Below, piece after piece: positions 15,078 through 22,785 of a DNA stretch of 31,958 nt; within the stretch, counting starts at the first letter, position 1, and each line of letters begins with the position of its first letter. The stretch is taken from NCBI GenBank assembly GCA_023398955.1, contig JAEWRL010000071.1, positions 1-31,958 on the forward strand. The letters run 5' to 3'. Under the pieces are notes generated by a model, which made no database searches, was not told the DNA's origin, and was given only the letters and a program-made list of their open reading frames with translations. This DNA is from Pseudomonadota bacterium (GTDB taxonomy: Bacteria; Myxococcota_A; Polyangia; Polyangiales; Polyangiaceae). The position numbers and the translations under genes are program-made.

Positions 15078-16745
15078 TCAGATCCCATAGTCGAAGGACC
15101 TTTGTATCCTCGAGAGCATCTCACAGTTTTGGCGATTCCCTGGACACGGCCTACCTCGCAACCTCGTTTGCTGCCCGGGCTCCTCCTCGGCTCGGGGGGG
15201 GGAGGCCGTCGGGTTGCGGGTGACCACCGTCACCTTGGTTCTCCCATGCTTCGCCGGTCCGTGCGCGGAAGGGTGCCGCGAAAGCCCAATGGCCTGCTGC
15301 TTCTCCGGCGGCGGCGCCACTGCTGGGATCTCGGGGCCCTGGGCGCTGGCCGCCTCAGTGCCTGCAGAGGCCCGCGCGATCGTCGTCGCCGATGACGCCA
15401 GCAGCAGCGTGCCTGCTCTCGAAGCGACGATGTCTACCATGGGTGCCATCGCGCCCAGCTGCGGTGCACCCGTGAATTGGAGTCGAGGAGCGGCTGCGGT
15501 ATCGCTGCTCGCATGGCGCGCCGCGGCGGCTTGGGCCCATCCCGGAAGCGGACTCATGCTCGAGAGCTTCGACTCGCTGCGACCAGCGGCAGAGCCGCCC
15601 GCCACGACGCCCAGGACCGCCACCCCCATTCCAAGACTGAGCCAGGCAGTGCCTAGCTTCCCACGGCGGCGGTTCGCGCGTCGGGTACGCGCCGTTGCGG
15701 CGGGACCGCTCGTGGTGGTGGGGGGCGGACGTCGCACTTCCGCCACGGTCGGGGGCGCCTCATGCTGCAGCTCTGCGCCCATTGGGGTCGCCTCAGGCCG
15801 TAGGTCTGCAGCCGACCGATGACGCTGGCGCGGCATCAGCGAGATGCAGCCCATTGCGACGGAGCCGCCCACTGGGAGCCTCGGCAGCTCGAGCGCGTCT
15901 GCTAGTTCGTTGGCGAGCTCCGCAGCATCTCCGAAGCGCAGTTCCGGGTCCCGCTGGGTGGCCTTCTGCCACCAGATGTCCACGGCGGGCGGCAACGCGG
16001 GGTTGACCTCCGTCGGCTGCCGGATGGCCCCCTGTGTGATGTCAGTGAGGACTTGAGCCAGTACCTCACTCCGGAAAGGCACCTCTCCGGTGAGGCACTC
16101 GAACGCGATGACCGCCAGAGACCAAAGGTCGGAACGATGATCGAGCGGCTGGCAACGTGCCTGCTCGGGGCTCATGTACTGGGGGCTGCCCAGCAGAAAA
16201 CCGGCTTGAGTCTTTATGCCCACCTCTAGACCGGGCGCGTCGCACTTGGCTATACCGAAGTCGATTACTTTTGCGATCTCAACTCCGTCTGCCTGCACGA
16301 GGATCACGTTCTCGGGCTTGAGATCGCGATGGACGACGCCGAGCGCGTGAGCGCTCCGGAGAGCTCGTGCCACGCCTACGATGACTCCATGAGCTTCGTG
16401 CACGTCCAGCACGCCCCGGCGCGCCAGTCGCATTCGAAGGTCTTCCCCCTCCAAGTACTCCATCGCAATGAAGGGTCGACCCCATGACACGCCGTAGTCG
16501 AGCACCTGGACCACGTGCGGACTCCGGATGCGGGCCGAGATTCGGGCCTCGCGTTCGAAGCGCGAAACGACCTCGGGATCGGTTCGTCGCTCTTCGAGGA
16601 CGAACTTCACTGCGCAATCAGCGTCCAGCTTCTGATCCTTGGCCAGCCATACCGATCCCATGCCGCCATCGGCGAGGGGTCGGACCAGGCGGTAACGGTC
16701 TTGCACGACCATGCCCGGGTGCATGATGTCCAGGCTTTCCGCCAT
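15078..16745 (-). CDS. Transmembrane Ser/Thr protein kinase (Hanks type)
   Basis: A 555-residue kinase. The catalytic domain (about 18-285) has a glycine-rich loop (LADGGMGSV, 24-32), the ATP-binding Lys47 in CAVKFV, the HRDLKPEN catalytic loop (139-146, D141), IDFG (161-164), GSPQYMSPEQA and SDLWSLAV. All catalytic residues are present, so it should be active. A Pro/Arg-rich juxtamembrane stretch (300-362) follows, then one membrane segment (about 364-387, GTAWLSLGMGVAVLGVVAGG) and a 165-residue Ala/Pro-rich outer part without a recognised sensor domain. It leads an operon with the TPR/PEGA protein and Cys-module lipoprotein, suggesting an envelope signalling unit. ATG 16745 is used; ATG at residue 8 is an alternative. 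Confidence 0.94.
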   Translation of the reverse strand: MAESLDIMHPGMVVQDRYRLVRPLADGGMGSVWLAKDQKLDADCAVKFVLEERRTDPEVVSRFEREARISARIRSPHVVQVLDYGVSWGRPFIAMEYLEGEDLRMRLARRGVLDVHEAHGVIVGVARALRSAHALGVVHRDLKPENVILVQADGVEIAKVIDFGIAKCDAPGLEVGIKTQAGFLLGSPQYMSPEQARCQPLDHRSDLWSLAVIAFECLTGEVPFRSEVLAQVLTDITQGAIRQPTEVNPALPPAVDIWWQKATQRDPELRFGDAAELANELADALELPRLPVGGSVAMGCISLMPRQRHRSAADLRPEATPMGAELQHEAPPTVAEVRRPPPTTTSGPAATARTRRANRRRGKLGTAWLSLGMGVAVLGVVAGGSAAGRSESKLSSMSPLPGWAQAAAARHASSDTAAAPRLQFTGAPQLGAMAPMVDIVASRAGTLLLASSATTIARASAGTEAASAQGPEIPAVAPPPEKQQAIGLSRHPSAHGPAKHGRTKVTVVTRNPTASPPRAEEEPGQQTRLRGRPCPGNRQNCEMLSRIQRSFDYGI

Positions 16746-17125
16746 GACGACGGGAAAGCCAGCAAGTCACGTGCCACCGCCTCGTGCCTACATCCGTCTC
16801 TTCCGCCCTGCTCGGGTGGAGTGCGGGTCAGCGTGCGCCTGCTCCTGGTGTCGCGGCGAGGCTCCCGCGTGGCGCGGAGCCGCGCTGGTGCAGAGCGCCC
16901 CGCCACGCGGCGGTATGGGTGGTCCGGCCGGAGTCAAGATACGTAACAATTCATCAACGCTCTCAAAGGCCCCTAGCAGGCAGAACCAACGAGGCATTCG
17001 GTCTGCCACCAGCGGTCGCGATTGCCGCGCCCGACGGCGAGGCAAGGTGCAGCTTTACGTCGTGCGCCAAGGAAGTAGAGTGGGGGCGCCGTCTGCCCTT
17101 TCCGGAAGCTACGGAGGAGTCGATC
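16746..17125. other. Divergent promoter region, kinase / lipoprotein
   Basis: 380 bases with no believable gene. It is GC-rich except for an AT-richer patch near 16937-16970. On the minus strand that patch offers TTGAGA and TATCTT separated by 19 bases, a poor promoter for the kinase. On the plus strand TTTACG (17054) and TAGAGT (17076) are a weak pair for the 17126 gene. GGAGGAG six bases before ATG 17126 is a good ribosome-binding site. Confidence 0.4.
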
Positions 17126-17944
17126 ATGGTCTCTTGGAAGTCGCTGAGTCATGTGCGTACGAGCCACCGCCGCAGGCAGGGGACTGCGGGGATGAGCCTT
17201 CTCCTGCTGTTGGCGGTCATCGCCTGCGCCCCGGCGTCTCCACGCGAGCCGGAGGTGGCCTCCACGCCCTTACAGTCGAACGCGGTCCCCAGCCAGGAGA
17301 TGGAAACCGAGGTCGCCTTCGATTCGGGTGAGGTGGAGGAGAACGGCGAAGGGGATGAGGCCGCATCGGAGGCTCCGGCGGGGGCGAGTGGGGCCGCCGG
17401 GAGCGCGGACCCCGCGGTGGAGGGCGGGCACACCAGCGCTGAAGCCGATTCCCCCGCCGAAGCCCACGAGCCAGCCGCGCCGGACCCTCCGCGCTCGCCC
17501 GTAGCGCTCCTCACGGCGCCTGGGGTTTCCTTCATGATCGACTATTTGAACTCCGGGGCGCGCAAAGCCGCAGAGGCAGCTTGTGCAGAGAAGTCCGAGG
17601 AACCTGCGGAGCGAGCGGCTTGCCTCAGCGAGGCACGCACGGAGTTCAAACCCGACGTGCTCCTCTTCGACGAGGTGGCGGACAAGCGCTGGTCGCTCGT
17701 CGTGTACAAGCGGGAAGGCTCGCTCCTCTCGGAGGTCTACTCCGCAGACGTCAAGCTGGAGGATGCCTCGAGGTACACCGCTACGCTGAAGCTGGTTGGA
17801 GCTCAGCGCGGGCAACGCCCAGCGTTCCTTGGCACCGGGACCATCACGATCAGCGTGCCGACTGACGCGATCCTGGAAGTGGCGGATCCGCGCCACGGAT
17901 CCCTGCCCTACAGGGCGAAGATCGGGTTGGTGGGCCGCCGCTAG
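17126..17944 (+). CDS. Putative lipoprotein of unknown function
   Basis: A 272-residue protein. A basic N-terminus and hydrophobic run (MSLLLLLAVIAC) give a lipobox with Cys34. Residues 40-125 are an acidic Glu/Ala/Ser/Pro-rich spacer, probably disordered. The C-terminal 145 residues form a compact domain beginning VALLTAPGVSFMIDYLNS, with two cysteines that could pair (AACAEKSEEPAERAACL), and later strands VLLFDEVADKRWSLVVYKRE and SRYTATLKLVG. I do not recognise the fold. GGAGGAG six bases before ATG 17126 decides the start over the longer open frame. It is transcribed divergently from the kinase operon. A stem-loop starts at its stop codon. Confidence 0.82.
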   Translation: MVSWKSLSHVRTSHRRRQGTAGMSLLLLLAVIACAPASPREPEVASTPLQSNAVPSQEMETEVAFDSGEVEENGEGDEAASEAPAGASGAAGSADPAVEGGHTSAEADSPAEAHEPAAPDPPRSPVALLTAPGVSFMIDYLNSGARKAAEAACAEKSEEPAERAACLSEARTEFKPDVLLFDEVADKRWSLVVYKREGSLLSEVYSADVKLEDASRYTATLKLVGAQRGQRPAFLGTGTITISVPTDAILEVADPRHGSLPYRAKIGLVGRR

Positions 17945-17969
17945 GTACGGCTCCCGAGGAGTTCGTACC
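17944..17969 (+). terminator. Stem-loop at the end of the 17126 gene
   Basis: GGTACGGCTCC (17944-17954) pairs with GGAGT-T-CGTACC (17958-17969): an 11-base-pair stem with one bulged T, one G-U pair and a three-base loop. It begins at the last base of the stop codon. No T-tract follows, so termination is likely but not certain. Confidence 0.45.
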
Positions 17970-18117
17970 CAGTCAAGTCGACGGCCGCGCGATTCACATC
18001 CAGGCGCGCATGTTCGAAATCGTTCATGTGCACCTATCGGACAGGATGACGACGGGGTGTGTCTCCCGGAGGTTGGAACGGGTTCGTTTCGCAGACATCC
18101 CGTTGTCGTTGGCCCGA

Positions 18118-18918
18118 TCAGCTCGTGCCGCGCCGTTCGAGGATGCGGCCAAGGCGTTGGAGGGCGCTCTCCAGGTGCCCGCGGGTTGCTCCCTGGCGCT
18201 TCAGCGGCTGCCAGTGAGACAAGTTCACCAGCACCAGCAGCTCGCCGGGCGCTCGGGGGGAGGGGACGCTGCGGAAGCTCAGCACGGCGTCCGCTTGCTC
18301 GTTCCAACTGATGGCAATGTCTCGATTGGGCGTGCACGCGAGCACTCGCCCGGTCAGCCTCTCACCCCAGGCCAGCCCCAGCTCGATGGTCCTGCCGGCT
18401 GCATCCAGCGGCTCGCGCGGGGTGCCGAGCCAGCTCGCCAGGGCTGCGGGTTCCGTGAAGAAGACGTGCAGTTGGTCGGACGTCGCCATCATCGGCCGCA
18501 CCACCCAGCTCGAGTGCCGCGACCTGCCCCAGTGCTGCTCGAGCTGGTGTTGGAGCAGCGCGAGGCTCAGGGCCCAGCCCGAGGCGGCACCCTCTTCTTC
18601 GTCGCGGGAGGTGGGCCCGCACCAGGTGGCAGCGATTCCCGTGCCTGTAAGCTCCACCGTCAAGCGCCACGTTGGCGTAGAGAAGACGATGCGGTCCTCT
18701 GTCGCGAGCTCCTCGACCGTCACGCTGGCTGACAGGGCGAGCTCTGGCCATCTCAGTTCGAGGGAGGCACCCGGCTCCACGCGACCACTCACCTCGTCTG
18801 CCTGCCAGGAGCTTAGGCCGTCGAGGGTGCTGCATGCCCACCAGACTCGCTCCCGCGGCGCCCGGATGGTCACCTCCAAGCGACGACCAGGACGGTTGGA
18901 CATTGCGGAATACGACAT
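18118..18918 (-). CDS. Two-domain SRPBCC (AHSA1/START-like) protein
   Basis: A 266-residue soluble protein. The N-terminal half (about 12-120) opens with the AHSA1 signature 'EVTIRAPRERVWWACSTLDG', followed by SWQADEVSGRVEPGASLELRW. The second half repeats the theme in a more diverged form (HVFFTEPAALASWLGT ... DIAISWNE ... VLVNLSHW). These proteins have a helix-grip fold with a hydrophobic pocket; the ligand is usually unknown. GTG 18921 adds one residue, and ATG 18903 is an alternative start. It lies 62 bases downstream of tRNA-Ala on the same strand. No partner gene suggests its role. Confidence 0.85.
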   Translation of the reverse strand: MSYSAMSNRPGRRLEVTIRAPRERVWWACSTLDGLSSWQADEVSGRVEPGASLELRWPELALSASVTVEELATEDRIVFSTPTWRLTVELTGTGIAATWCGPTSRDEEEGAASGWALSLALLQHQLEQHWGRSRHSSWVVRPMMATSDQLHVFFTEPAALASWLGTPREPLDAAGRTIELGLAWGERLTGRVLACTPNRDIAISWNEQADAVLSFRSVPSPRAPGELLVLVNLSHWQPLKRQGATRGHLESALQRLGRILERRGTS

Positions 18919-18980
18919 CACGCGATTGCCCGAACCACAACGTCGATGGACCGAGCGATGGCCACTCGACGTGGATGGGG

Positions 18981-19053
<73 letters not shown>

Positions 19054-19068
19054 AGGAGTGGGTAGCGG

Positions 19069-19096
19069 AGGGTACTCCGGCGAAAACCCGTGTCAA
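19069..19096 (-). promoter_or_regulatory. Promoter of tRNA-Ala
   Basis: On the minus strand a perfect TTGACA (19096-19091) is followed after 16 bases by TACCCT (19074-19069). The predicted start lies a few bases upstream of the tRNA 5' end at 19053. The GC-rich stretch after the -10 would suit stringent control, but that is inference. Confidence 0.55.
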
Positions 19097-19191
19097 CTAG
19101 ATTATCGAGGCAGTCGTTACTCGCGCGGGCTTGCCGCAGGACGCTTGGGACAGGGTGCCGACGTCTGGAGGACACATTCCCCAGCGCAGTA

Positions 19192-19219
19192 TTGACCTGG
19201 GAATTCACGTGGTTACTTT
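19192..19219 (+). promoter_or_regulatory. Candidate dnaK promoter
   Basis: TTGACC (19192-19197), a 16-base spacer and TACTTT (19214-19219), about 130 bases before the dnaK start. No CIRCE inverted repeat is present in the leader, so HrcA-type repression is not supported here. Confidence 0.4.
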
Positions 19220-19346
19220 GCCCGGGCCTGACGATTTGTTGCGTCGGGCAGCTGGACGACGACGGTGCTTGTCGAAGGTCGATCCAACGTCCGATTGACG
19301 ACCAATCCGAGCAGACCGCAACGGAGACTTCAGGAGTACTGAGAAA

Positions 19347-21257
19347 ATGGGAAAAATCATCGGAATCGATCTCGGAACGACCAACAGCGTCGTGGCTGTC
19401 ATGGAAGGCAAGGAAGCCAAGGTCATCGTGAATGAGGAAGGGGCTCGCCTGACCCCGTCGGTGGTGGCCTGGGACGACAAGGGTGAGATCTTGGTCGGCA
19501 CGATCGCCAAGCGGCAAGCGGTGACGAACCCGGAGAACACCATCGCGTCGGCCAAGCGTTTCATCGGGCGGCGCTTCGCTGAGATCTCGGGGGAGACCCA
19601 GCGCTTCCCTTACAACATCGTCGAGGGCAAGAACGGAGACGTTTGGTTCGACGTTCGGGGTAGCAAGGTTGCCCCACCGGAGGTCAGCGCGAAGGTGCTG
19701 CAGAAGTTGCGGAAGGCCGCCGAGGACTACCTGGGTGACAAGGTGACCGAAGCGGTCATCACGGTGCCTGCCTATTTCAACGATTCGCAGCGTCAAGCGA
19801 CGAAGGACGCGGGCAAGATCGCCGGTCTCGAGGTGAAACGCATCATCAACGAGCCGACCGCTGCCGCGCTCGCTTACGGCCTAGACAAGAAGACGAACGA
19901 GATCATCGCCGTGTACGATTTCGGCGGTGGCACCTTCGACATCTCGATCCTCGAGGTCGGGGACAACGTCGTTCAGGTGATAGCGACCAACGGCGATACA
20001 CACCTGGGTGGTGACGACATCGATCATGTCGTGATGGATTGGCTCTCCGCCGAGTTCCTCAAGGAAACGGGAGTCGACGTCAGAGGCGACAAGATGGTCA
20101 TTCAGCGTCTCAAGGACGCTGCGGAGCAGGCCAAGATCGAGCTGAGCTCCAAGCAGGAGACGACCATCAACCTTCCATTCCTCACGGCTGATGCATCGGG
20201 CCCGAAGCACCTGCAGAAGCAGCTCACCCGCTCGAAGCTCGAGCAGATGATCTCGCCCCTCGTGGAGCGCACCCTGGAGCCTGTGAGGAAGGCCCTCTCC
20301 GACTCCAAGAAGAGCGCGAAGGACATTGACGAGGTCGTCCTCGTGGGTGGTTCCACGCGCATCCCCCTGGTTCAGGAATCGGTGACGAAGTTCTTCGGCA
20401 AGGAGCCGCATCGTGGCGTGAACCCCGATGAGGTGGTGGCGGTCGGCGCTGCGGTGCAGGGCGGTGTGCTGGCGGGTGATGTCCAGGACGTGGTTCTCCT
20501 CGATGTCACGCCTTTGTCCCTTGGGGTGGAGACCCTCGGTGGGGTGATGACGGTCATGATCCCCCGCAACACGACGATCCCGACCCAGAAGAAGGAAGTG
20601 TACTCGACTGCCTCCGATAGCCAAACCTCCGTCGAGATCCACGTCCTCCAAGGCGAGCGAGCGGAGGCGCGCTATAACCGCACGCTCGGCAAATTCCACC
20701 TGGAAGGCCTGCCGCCCGCGCCTCGCGGAGTGCCCAAGATCGAGGTCACCTTCGACATCGACGCCAACGGCATCTTGAGCGTCACCGCGAAGGATACGGC
20801 TACGGGCAAGGACCAGCGCATTACGATCACCGCGAGCAGCGGCCTCAACGACGACGACATCCAGCGCATGGTGAGCGATGCAGCCACTCACGAAGAGGAA
20901 GACAAGCGCCGTCGTGAGGAGGTGGACCGCCGGAACAAGCTCGACAACTTCTGCTACACGCTGGAGAAGCAGATCACCGAGAACAAGGACAAGCTGGACG
21001 GTGCCTCGGTGACGAAGCTCGAGGGCTTGATCAAGGAAGGTCGTGAGGCTGTCGAGAAGCAGGACGACCCGAAGGTCAAGGATGTACTAGAGCGCCTCGA
21101 GAAGGAGGCGCATGAGCTGGCGACAAAGCTGTATCAGGCGGCGGGCCCCGGGGCTGCACCAGGCGGTGCCAATGGTGGACCAGGTGCTGGTGACGGCGCG
21201 GCGGCTGGGAAGAAGCCCGGCGACGTCATCGATGCAGAGTTCGAAGACTCGAAGTAA
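19347..21257 (+). CDS. dnaK: Molecular chaperone DnaK (Hsp70)
   Basis: A 636-residue Hsp70 of normal length. It uses ATP to bind and release exposed hydrophobic peptides with J-protein and GrpE partners in the cytoplasm. Landmarks are IGIDLGTTNS at the start, VITVPAYFNDSQRQATKDAG, INEPTAAALAYGLD, VYDFGGGTFDIS and VVLVGGSTRIP in the ATPase domain. The conserved linker is DVVLLDVTPLSLGVETLGG, followed by the beta substrate domain (TIPTQKKEVYSTASDSQTSV), a helical lid and the EEVD-like acidic ending GDVIDAEFEDSK. AGGAG lies ten bases before ATG 19347. Neither grpE nor dnaJ is adjacent, so this is a solitary copy; myxobacteria often have several dnaK paralogues. Confidence 0.98.
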   Translation: MGKIIGIDLGTTNSVVAVMEGKEAKVIVNEEGARLTPSVVAWDDKGEILVGTIAKRQAVTNPENTIASAKRFIGRRFAEISGETQRFPYNIVEGKNGDVWFDVRGSKVAPPEVSAKVLQKLRKAAEDYLGDKVTEAVITVPAYFNDSQRQATKDAGKIAGLEVKRIINEPTAAALAYGLDKKTNEIIAVYDFGGGTFDISILEVGDNVVQVIATNGDTHLGGDDIDHVVMDWLSAEFLKETGVDVRGDKMVIQRLKDAAEQAKIELSSKQETTINLPFLTADASGPKHLQKQLTRSKLEQMISPLVERTLEPVRKALSDSKKSAKDIDEVVLVGGSTRIPLVQESVTKFFGKEPHRGVNPDEVVAVGAAVQGGVLAGDVQDVVLLDVTPLSLGVETLGGVMTVMIPRNTTIPTQKKEVYSTASDSQTSVEIHVLQGERAEARYNRTLGKFHLEGLPPAPRGVPKIEVTFDIDANGILSVTAKDTATGKDQRITITASSGLNDDDIQRMVSDAATHEEEDKRRREEVDRRNKLDNFCYTLEKQITENKDKLDGASVTKLEGLIKEGREAVEKQDDPKVKDVLERLEKEAHELATKLYQAAGPGAAPGGANGGPGAGDGAAAGKKPGDVIDAEFEDSK

Positions 21258-21312
21258 TCCCGCCCTCTAGTCCCGCGCGGTTCCTTGGCCGCAGCGTCAT
21301 CCTCTAAACAAA

Positions 21313-21360
21313 GAGCCCGGCCCGTTCAGCGACAGGTCGGGCTCGACGCTATTGGGCGTC
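21313..21360 (+). terminator. Double hairpin after dnaK
   Basis: GAGCCCGGCC (21313-21322) pairs with GGTCGGGCTC (21335-21344), nine of ten positions with a 12-base loop. It is followed at once by GACGC-TATTGG-GCGTC (21345-21360). It lies between the convergent dnaK and the 21418 gene. A T-tract is lacking, but position and stability suit a shared terminator. Confidence 0.5.
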
Positions 21361-21417
21361 TCGAAAGGATGGAGCCACAGTGGCTCTGTGGTGCCGGGCA
21401 GCTCTGCGCGGTGCCAA

Positions 21418-22470
21418 CTAGCTCGCGCGGACGAAGCTGACGTCGTCGATGCAGAGCTCCGTTTGTGGCCCTTGCTGCGAGAACCACACGATGAAGAGGA
21501 GCCCTGATGGCACCACGCCGTCGTTGTCGGCGCCCCAATCGCTCGGCACGTCCACCTCGAGTCTCACCTGCTCCCATCCGTCCGTTACTTCTGGGATGTC
21601 GGTGTTCAGGTAAGCTTGCGCATAAGGGGCGGCAGCCTGACCCACTTTGACGTCGAACCCGGTCGAGACACCGTTGACGCGGAACTGGAGCACGTAGGTC
21701 CCGCCCGCCACCAGGTCGAAGGCATCGGCTTCCTCCGCGGGCCAGCCGATGTATGGGTTGTCGTTATAGGACCCATAGACACAGAGCCGGCCGTCAGCCG
21801 TGAACTGACCCGAACCACCGCTTACCTCCCAGCCTGACGCGCCGCTTGCGAAGTCTCCGTTCGTCAGCAGCTCTTGCATGGGTTCGCCCGTTCCGCCCTC
21901 TCCCCCTCCGCCGAGGCCCGCTGCTCCCCCGGTGCCTCCGTCTCCCGGTGAAGCTCCCGCGCCGCCTGCGGCTGCGCCAGCTGCGCCACCCAATGACGGC
22001 ATGCCTGCGGTGCCGCCATCGGATGACCCAGCGTTGCCGCCGCCGGAGAGGCCTGCTCCTCCGCCAACGGACGGTCCCCCCGCCGTGCCCGCTGCGCCCG
22101 GCTCGCCACCGTTGGAGTCCTGGCCGCCCGCGCCCGCCCCGCCTTGCTCCGCACTCGGGCCCGCGCCTGCCTCGCTGCCGCCTGCGCCACCCCGTCCCCC
22201 CGTCTCTTCTTCGCCGCCCCCCGTGCCAGCATCGGTGCCGTCCGAACCTCCGCCGTTCGCGGCGCCGCCGCTTGCCCCAGTGGACGGGTGGCAGGTTTTC
22301 GATTCGGAGACGCACTCGAGTCCGCGATCGCAGGTAAGGTTGGAGAAGCAAAGACAGCCGTTGGTGCCAATGATGCACTCGTCGGCGCTGGAGCTGCTGC
22401 AGCCGCTCAGGGCGAGTGCTCCCACTGTGGCGCCCATCCAGCCCAGAAGAGGGACAATTCGTAAGTTCAT
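21418..22470 (-). CDS. Lipoprotein with Gly-rich linker and CBM-like C-terminal domain
   Basis: A 350-residue predicted lipoprotein (lipobox ALSGC, Cys24). A six-cysteine mini-domain follows (ECIIGTNGCLCFSNLTCDRG, then LECVSESKTC), a motif seen in many myxobacterial lipoproteins. Residues about 65-197 are a Gly/Ala/Ser linker with almost no hydrophobic core. The C-terminal 150 residues begin LLTNGDFASGASGWEV and end CIDDVSFV, the pattern of a galactose-binding-like jelly roll of the CBM4/9 (CenC) type that often binds polysaccharide. The protein could therefore tether to carbohydrate from a flexible stalk; ligand unknown. ATG 22470 opens the signal peptide; the longer frame to 22548 is unlikely. 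It converges with dnaK. Confidence 0.85.
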   Translation of the reverse strand: MNLRIVPLLGWMGATVGALALSGCSSSSADECIIGTNGCLCFSNLTCDRGLECVSESKTCHPSTGASGGAANGGGSDGTDAGTGGGEEETGGRGGAGGSEAGAGPSAEQGGAGAGGQDSNGGEPGAAGTAGGPSVGGGAGLSGGGNAGSSDGGTAGMPSLGGAAGAAAGGAGASPGDGGTGGAAGLGGGGEGGTGEPMQELLTNGDFASGASGWEVSGGSGQFTADGRLCVYGSYNDNPYIGWPAEEADAFDLVAGGTYVLQFRVNGVSTGFDVKVGQAAAPYAQAYLNTDIPEVTDGWEQVRLEVDVPSDWGADNDGVVPSGLLFIVWFSQQGPQTELCIDDVSFVRAS

Positions 22471-22785
22471 AGCGCCCAGTGTGCCGCATCGGGCGGCAGA
22501 GGCCAGGGCGTGTGTCGCCGCAACACAGCCACTTATTTCCTGACGCAAGCCTGTCGGTGCGGCGAGAGCCAGGGGCCGTGGCGACAGGTTCGAGCAAAGG
22601 CACTCTCGCGGCGTCGACAGCGGGTTCGGCAGCTGGTGTCTCCAGGACCGATTGCGACACTCTCGGATTATTGCCGGCAGACGGAAGACGGGTTCCCTGC
22701 TAAACAGCGGGGACGAGCCGGTGCCGACGGGGATACGTGGGGCCGGCCCCTGCGCGACGCCTTTTCGTCAGGAGACGCCCACACC
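22471..22785. other. Divergent intergenic region
   Basis: 315 bases between two divergent lipoprotein genes. No RNA gene, repeat or convincing promoter pair was found; a TTGCGA near 22643 has no -10 at the right spacing. The plus-strand frame stays open back to 22510, but this part lacks the composition of the downstream protein. GGAG 11 bases before ATG 22786 is a moderate ribosome-binding site. Confidence 0.4.

Noticed and set aside
19054..19346. CIRCE/HrcA operator upstream of dnaK
   Set aside because: No TTAGCACTC-N9-GAGTGCTAA-like inverted repeat is present in the leader.
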